A stretch of 64,000 bases of DNA from Erodium maritimum (lineage: Eukaryota; Streptophyta; Magnoliopsida; Geraniales; Geraniaceae), in NCBI GenBank assembly GCA_963921825.1, contig OY997591.1:31517825-31581824 (forward strand), read 5' to 3'. Below the pieces are notes generated by a model that saw nothing but the letters and a program-made list of their open reading frames with translations, had not been told where the DNA came from and ran no database searches. Positions 58,101 through 64,000 of the stretch are shown here, piece after piece; positions within the stretch are counted from its first letter, which is position 1, and every line of letters begins with the position of its first letter. Made by a program: the position numbers and the translations under genes.

Positions 58101-58351
58101 GATCACAGGACGGACTAGGGGAGCTCTCGAAGCTTGTGGAGCTAGGAGCGGAGTCCGGGTTCAGTCTTTTGAGTCTAGTGAGGATACCTTGTACTTTTGT
58201 CCACGTGTTGGGACGTGTTTTTAAGTTTTAAATATTATTTTGATTAATTAATTGGAGATTTTAAAGTGTTTATCCAAAACAGGTTTCATTGTTTTATGGT
58301 TTTTAAAACGTTAGCGTCCCGAGTTCGGTTTACTGAAATTGGGGCGTGACA
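55151..58351 (+). repeat. 3' LTR of the G1 gypsy element
   Basis: Colinear with the 5' LTR. It is about 200 bp longer, mainly from extra GTTTGGGTGGCCATGAGAGC units at about 56940-57110. Its 61-bp array is at 57446-57760 with units near 57446, 57507, 57568, 57629, 57690 and 57750. The palindrome is at 58058-58075. Confidence 0.93.
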
Positions 58352-58600
58352 CCAAGCTTCCTCTGTCTGTCATCTTCTTTGTTTAATAGTTGCCGAGGTA
58401 CAACCTTGCACTGATAGATTGGACCCCAATCCTTTTTATCGTTGATAAACCTGGTAGTACCATTTGATGACAACGTTTTTTTTGGGAAAGTTAGCAATAG
58501 ATTAAAATCAAAGGGTTTAATGGAAGTAAACCGAATGAAAGAGGAAAAGATCCCCTCATACAACAAAGAAACCATGGCACATCAAAGCCAAGACCAACAC
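58352..58600 (-). pseudogene. LINE ORF1 pseudogene, 5' part
   Basis: The minus strand from 58575 reads MVSLLYEGIFSSFIRFTSIK, then KDWGPIYQCKVVPRQLLNKE and DDRQRKL. It runs into the gypsy target site and continues at 49020 on the other side of the element. The start ATG at 58575 is plausible but unproven. Confidence 0.6.
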
Positions 58601-58975
58601 ACCACTCCTAGATACAAATTCTAAAACCCCAACAATGAGCCAAACCTAGCAATATAGTGCGATTTCTACCCAAAATACCTAACTTGCAACTATGTAGTAC
58701 TACAAATAACTCAACTATCCGAACCCCCAAAGAAAATTTCCTTCAATTACTTGGAGCCCAAGCCAAACCCCCATCAAACCCAACAGTATAAGTGTCTTGT
58801 CCCTCACGTAAGAGACAACAAACGTTTAAAAATGTGTAGCTGAAGCCGCCCCCCCACAACGCAATAGAGGAACTGATGATCCGAAGCTTAAGTTCTTCTT
58901 AGAACTTCAACAGTAGTTTAGTGCCAACAAAACCAGTACCCCTCTTGAATGATTTTTGTAACCAGCATACCTGCA
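58601..58975. other. Region upstream of the LINE ORF1 relic, nothing recognised
   Basis: Probably the LINE 5' region on the minus strand, or unrelated spacer. It contains a C-run at 58850-58856. No gene. Confidence 0.4.
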
Positions 58976-59030
58976 AGAAGTGCAAAACTACGTGGCTATT
59001 TCGGGCTATTTCATGGCTATTTCATGGCTA

Positions 59031-59327
59031 GTTTCCCTCTTCCATGGCTATTTCGGGTTTGGCTAGTTTCCACCTCCATTTTTGTGTTCTTGAGTCCTCA
59101 AAGAGAAGAACTACGTGGCTTTGATTCCCATGTGGATACGTAGGCGTCTTGGAGACTCAAGCCAATCATTCGTTAACCGGTGTTCTTGTTTTGGTAAGAA
59201 ATAGTGCTGAATTTTTCTCTTGTGAATCCATTCTTTGTTAGTTGTTTCATGGTTTAATCGTCTCTTGGTTTTCATTGATTTTCCGCTGCGAGTTGGTTCA
59301 TCTCCAACCCTACCTCGAGACCCAACA
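59031..59327 (+). repeat. Truncated 5' LTR of copia A copy 3
   Basis: It matches the complement of 16267-16560. Sequence before about 59031 is a jumble of short copies of the same LTR segment. The missing part is about 1.4 kb. Confidence 0.85.
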
Positions 59328-59328
59328 G

Positions 59329-59342
59329 TGGTATCAGAGCCG
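59329..59342 (+). other. Primer-binding site, tRNA-iMet type (copy 3)
   Basis: TGGTATCAGAGCCG lies one base after the LTR end CCCAACA. Confidence 0.95.
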
Positions 59343-60882
59343 TGCTACCTTCGGGATTCACAAGACGGTGTTCAAAGTTTCGGTTTTGCTTGAAAGTTTC
59401 GTTTTTGGCATGTTGTTTTGCTAAATTGTTTGATAACATGTTTTAAATTATTGTTTATGGATTTAATGCATGTAAAATGAATTTTTGAAAATAATTTCAA
59501 ATCTGGAAATTTTGAAAAAAGCTTGATTTTTCGGGTCTCGGGAACGGGACTCTCGGGGAGCCAAAACCGGGACCGAATGGGGCTCCGTTGGACGAAGCTA
59601 GGCCAAGCATGACCATTGGATGGTTGATATGCCAAGGCTAAACCGTTTTGTTGGTTATGACGAGTTTGGAACCATCATGACGAACTCGAAGATCAAATGT
59701 TCAAAAGTTTCATTTTTGACCGGTTTCGATAAACCGAGCATCAAAAATTTTCGAAACTTGGCTATTAATTAAAACCGGAAAATCACATGATGTTTGATAA
59801 CATGCTTGTTTGATAACACGATGTGCGATGTGATGTTGGCATGGTGTACATAATAGCCCCGAGCTCGATTTAATTATGTATCGCTTTTCACGGCCTGCGA
59901 GCCGTTAGAGTTAGCGTGTAATTATTATTTCAAGGTGTGGTCGTCGAACCACTTGTTTGTAATATTTATTTATTCTTGACCTGCGAGTCGTGTATTAAAT
60001 TGTAATATTTTACTCAAGACGAAGAAAGGGCGAAAAGGTCATTTGGTGGCTTTTCGGGTGTTGGCATCGGCTTGGAGTCGGTGGAGCTCAAGAAGCTAGT
60101 GGGAGTTAGTTTAGGGGGCTATTATGTGCACATTTATCGCTTTATGCTTGGTTTAGTTTATGCATGACTAATTCTATGTGTTTTAGAATTGCATGCTTAA
60201 CTGTATTTACCGAGCATATCTCCTCACATGCAAAGATAAAATTGGAATTTTAATCCTTGTGTGTGAACCCTTAGAACCGTCATTGCATTGGATGTAGTTG
60301 ACGGGTTCAAAGGAAGAATTACATTGGATGTAATTTGAGGCATCATTGCATTTGGAATGTAGTTGATGTGCTCATCGCATCTAGGATGTGCCAAAGTTTT
60401 AAACACAACCGGACAAGTAAAAACGGGTCATGTCCGATACCTCCCAATTATCAACACCTTACTACCTCCCCGTCCTATGGGTGTCGTGCGCCTTAGCGGA
60501 GCATCCATGGGAAAGCAGGGTAGTAGGTTTGGACGACATATGTGGGTGTCGCGCGCCTTAGCGGAGCACCTACATAGTGGCGGGTCATAGTTGAAAATTG
60601 GTGGACCCGACTACGATTCTCAGCTAGGGTTGAGCTAGGGTATCAGATAGGGTAAGCCGTGTACTTAAGTACATACCCTAGCCAAGAGTCACATTGGATG
60701 TGATTGGACGGGGTCCTACCTACATAGCTCGGTTGAGTGGTGAGCCTTCGTTCAGCTTGATCGAGTGAATCAAGGATCTTGGTTTTAGATTCTAAAGGTA
60801 TAGAATCGATTGTTGGTGTTTAAGCTTGATGTTCATAAAATTTATTCAGTTTACTAATTGAATTTTATTTGTTATAGATCAA
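59343..60882 (+). other. Copia A copy 3 leader, non-coding
   Basis: Same layout as in copies 1 and 2, with duplicated GCGCCTTAGCGGAGCA(T/C)C blocks near 60488 and 60552 and repeated ATTGGATGTA motifs near 60290-60330. Confidence 0.75.
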
Positions 60883-61591
60883 ATGGCAAATTCAGCGAAC
60901 ATAAATAGTTTGTCATTGAAAACCATTCTTGACAGGGTCAAACTAAATGGGACAAACTATTTGGACTGGTACAGAATTTTGAGGATAGTCCTCAAGTCTG
61001 AACGCAAAGAATATGTCCTTGACAAGGCTGTCTCTAAGACCATATCAAAGTTACATGAAGTGTCATTAACTGCTGAGAAGAATATCTCAGGGATCTGGGA
61101 TCCAAGGATATTCTGATGGTCAACAAGGGAATTGGAAGTGGCAAGGGCTGGGCCCATGCGCACTTGGTAGGAAAGATGAGACACTTGAGAATGTCTGCTT
61201 CTACTGCCAACAGCCTGGTCATTGGAACCGGGATTACAGGAAGTTCACGGCTGATCCGAAGAAGGGCAGTGAGACTGCGCCTTCATCAAATAACGTGGAT
61301 GATCTGAAGAAGGGCAGTAGGACTGCGCCTTCATCAGGAAACCTGGATGATCTAAGGATGGGCGGTGGGACCGTGCCTTCATCCGGTATTAACTCTATAG
61401 AGCTACATCTCTCTACTTCCAAAGATTCATGGGTATTAGATACCAGGACTGAATCTCACACATGCACTTATATATGGTGGCTGAAAGTAGTAGAGGTTTG
61501 GAAAGCACGAAGTGGACCTCAGAGTTGTGGCAACTGCTGTAGGATCCATGAGTCTTGCTTTGCCAGGAGGCCTTGTCTTAGTATTGTATAA
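60883..61591 (+). pseudogene. Copia A copy 3 gag remnant
   Basis: It begins MANSANINSLSLKTILDR at 60883 and stops at 61116 in the same place as the other copies. The zinc knuckle at 61196-61237 carries the same terminal Tyr (codon 61235-61237). The NLDDLRMGGGTVPSS-type repeats follow, then the damaged protease-like SWVLDTRTES. Confidence 0.85.
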
Positions 61592-64000
61592 TGTATATTG
61601 CATACCTACTTTTAGTAGGAATATTATATCTGTATGCGTGTTTGACAAGGAAGGATATAATGTTAATATTAGAAATGGAGTTTTCAATGTTCTATGCAAT
61701 GATATGTTTTATACCAATACTGACTTGGTTGGAGGATTGTACATATTAGATATGGGTAACAATGCCTCAAGTTTTATATATTCCGTTAATACCAAGAGGT
61801 CTAAATCCAACGATTTAAACCTAACTCTGTTATGGCACTGTCATTTATGTTGCATAAACAAGAAGCACCTATCAGCACTAAAGGATATGGGTAACAAGAA
61901 GTGCGGACTTTCAGGTTCATTCGAATTCCATTCGATCGATAGGTGCAAGGTTTGTTTGATGGGAAAAATGACTAAAGTTCCCTTTTATCGATCGCGATGA
62001 AAGGGCGGGTGAATTATTGGGGCTGATACTCTCGAATGTGTGTAGACCAATAACTTCACTTGCCAGGAGGGGTTTTAGCTACTTTATCACATTTACTGAT
62101 GATTACAGTAAATGTGGTTATGTCTATTCGCTGAGACATAAGTCTGAAGCTTTTGATAAATTCAAAGAGTTTAAGACTAAAGTAGAAAACCAGCTCGACA
62201 AAGGTATTAAGGCACTTCGATTGGATCGAGGTGGAAAATACTTGACCACAGAGTTATTAGATCATCTAAAAGAGAATGGGATCCTTTTGGAATGGACTCC
62301 TCTTGGGACACTGTAGATGAAAGGTGTAGCCAAACGGAGAAATCGGACATTGTTAGACAATGGTCCGTTCCATTATTAGTTGGACTGATCTCCCAATCTC
62401 TTTCTGGGATTATGCTCTAGAGACGACCGCATTCATAGTGAATCGGGCTTCGACGAAGGGTGTGGAAGGGACACCATTTTAAAATGATATGGGATGATGC
62501 CCGCTTTGTCCTTCCTAAAGATTTGTGGTTGCGAGGCTTATGTGAAACATTTGGTTTCGACTAAGCTCGAACCAAGATCTGAGATATGCACCTTCGTGTG
62601 GTATCCCAAAGCAACAAGGGGATACTACTTCTACAATCCCAGTGAGAACATGGTGTTCGTCGCATGGGGTGAGGTCTTTATGGAAAAGGAGTTTTGTTTC
62701 CAAAGACGTCATTGGGAGGACTGTGCATCTCGAAGAAATTCAGGATGGTACAGATCTGTCTAAACCAATTGGCAACCCAGTAGAAAGGAGCCAGAGATTG
62801 TCGTAGAGTAAGAACCAATTCCTATTACAATTCCGGAAGGTCCAAGGCGATTTGAAAGGATCAATCTTCCACCTCCAAGATATGGTATCCGGAGGTGACA
62901 ATGAAGTCATGGTGGATCACGATGATCCAGCCACCTTTCAGGAAGTCGTGGATGGGCCCAACTCCGAGTTATGGCTGGGAGACATGAGGGAGGAAATGCA
63001 ATCCATGTCGGACAATCGAGTCTGGGAACCGGTTGATCCCATCAATGGTGTGAGGACCATCGGATGCAAATGGATCTTCAAGGTGAAGATGGACATGGAC
63101 GACAACCCTCTGACCTACAAAGCTCAACTGGTGGCGAAAGGTTATAGGCAGATCCAATGGATTAACTATGAGGAAACCTTCTCCTTAGTGGCTATGGTCA
63201 AAATCGATCCAAATTCTTCTTGACATAACTGCGTATCATAATTACGAGATATGGCAAGTGGATGTCAAAACCGCTTTCCTAAATGGAAATTTGACTGAGT
63301 ACGTTTGTATGTCTCGACCCAAAGGTTTTGACGATCCGAAGAATAAAGGAAAGATTTATAAGTTGTTGAAATCCATTTATGGATTCAAACGAACTTCTCG
63401 GAGTTTGATCCTTCGTTTTGATGAAGCTGTAATTGGATTTGGCTTAATCAAGAACGAGGATGAATCTTGCGTTTATAAGAAGGCTAGTGGGAGCAAGATT
63501 ACCTTTCTAGTTCTCATTGAAAACGACATCCCAACCTTGCACGAGACTAAAGCTTGGTTGAGGAAGTGTTTTTCAGTAAAGGACTTAGGCGATGCTTCTC
63601 ATATCTTAAGGATTAAGATATGTAGAGATCGCACCAAGAGGGTCTTGGATTTAAGTCAGGGAACCTATGTGAACAAGACATTGAGTAGGTTCTTAATGCT
63701 CGATTCAAAGAAAGAACTCTTACCCACTAGTCGTGGCATTCATCTCAGCAAGACCTAGTGTCCTAAGACACCTGATGAGCTGAAAAGGATGATGAAAATC
63801 CTATGCGCCTGGGGGCAGGATCGATCATATATGCCATGACATGTATGAGACCAGACGTCTCGTAAGCCTTATGTTGTACCAGTAGACATCATTCTAACCC
63901 GGGGGAAAGATGATGCTGAACTAGTCGCCGAAGGATAAGTAGACGCTAGTTTTCAAAGACAAATCCAGATGACTTTAGAAGTCAATCAGGATATGTGTTT
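61512..64000 (+). pseudogene. Copia A copy 3 pol remnant with the same lesions
   Basis: The integrase core at 61512-62340 has Asn for the first Asp (LSNVCRP, codon 62035-62037) and Lys for Glu (GVAKRRNRT, codon 62332-62334), with private frame breaks near 61995 and 62316. 62494-62763 is the integrase tail. Reverse transcriptase at 62852-63758 has the same FLVL-IEND junction without YVDD at about 63516. A private stop at 63756-63758 cuts the frame where copies 1 and 2 read on. RNase H is entered at the window end. Confidence 0.88.

Larger units (their letters stand above)
49021..58351 (+). mobile_element. Ty3/gypsy element (family G1), complete outline, reverse transcriptase missing
   Basis: It starts TGTAATAACCACTCCCGG, ends GGGGCGTGACA, and is flanked by CCAAG at 49016-49020 and 58352-58356. 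LTRs are 2998 bp (49021-52018) and 3201 bp (55151-58351), unusually long. The internal region is only 3132 bp. It has a tRNA-iMet primer site, two GC-rich repeat blocks, LTR-like sequence, small protease and integrase remnants, a chromovirus-like tail, and a polypurine tract. No gag, reverse transcriptase or RNase H is visible. The ends are perfect, so it was mobile despite this, with enzymes from elsewhere. Confidence 0.93.
59031..64000 (+). mobile_element. Copia A copy 3, plus strand, 5' LTR truncated, runs off window
   Basis: Only the last ~300 bp of the 5' LTR remain (about 59031-59327). The primer site, a 1.5-kb leader, gag and pol follow, colinear with copies 1 and 2. The sequence is cut by the window end in RNase H. 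It shares all the catalytic lesions but has private changes, so it separated from the other two earlier than they did from each other. Confidence 0.93.

Overview
This window is repeat-rich nuclear DNA of a flowering plant. I cannot name the species, though the AT-rich spacers and element types fit a eudicot. The evidence is LTR retrotransposons primed by initiator-methionine tRNA (TGGTATCAGAGC sites), Ty1/copia and Ty3/gypsy polyprotein remnants, plant L1-type ORF1 relics, MULE, hAT and foldback DNA elements, and one gene of the plant calmodulin-binding type. I see no bacterial gene organisation, CRISPR array, rRNA gene or tRNA gene.

Layout, left to right. At 1-1185 lies the 3' end of a gypsy LTR (family G1). 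At 2640-5790 is a minus-strand MULE transposase pseudogene split by a copia-type solo LTR (3761-5638, target duplication ATAAC). At 5904-9550 is a hAT-like element that has itself received a palindromic MULE-like element (6595-9042, 10-bp duplication TTATTATTTA). At 10739-28190 is a three-deep nest: an old copia element (B, duplication AAGAC) holds a gypsy solo LTR (14103-25578), which holds a young copia element (A, copy 1, 16267-24692, duplication GTATT). Just right of it is the only convincing host gene, a 331-residue calmodulin-binding-type protein on the minus strand (28359-29354) with a poly(A) signal 71 bp past its stop codon.

Then come two LINE ORF1 pseudogenes (30064-31560 and about 32480-33700). 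A gypsy LTR fragment follows, split by copia A copy 2 (34773-43234). A short minus-strand LINE (44561-45709, 14-bp duplication) carries a foldback MITE. After a copia fragment (45934-47441) comes a LINE ORF1 relic split by a complete but gutted gypsy element (49021-58351, duplication CCAAG, LTRs of 3.0 and 3.2 kb). Last is copia A copy 3 on the plus strand from about 59031 to the window end.

The main observation concerns copia A. Three copies, two with clear target duplications, share the same lesions. The reverse transcriptase lacks the YVDD catalytic block. Two of three integrase catalytic acidic residues are replaced (Asp to Asn, Glu to Lys). The gag zinc knuckle has lost its last Cys, and gag is short and frame-broken. 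The LTRs of copy 1 differ at only about four positions by eye, so it moved recently. The simplest reading is a non-autonomous family mobilised in trans by an unseen active relative. The gypsy element at 49021-58351 also lacks reverse transcriptase yet keeps LTRs, primer site, polypurine tract and target duplication. All boundaries and differences were read by eye, without alignment software.
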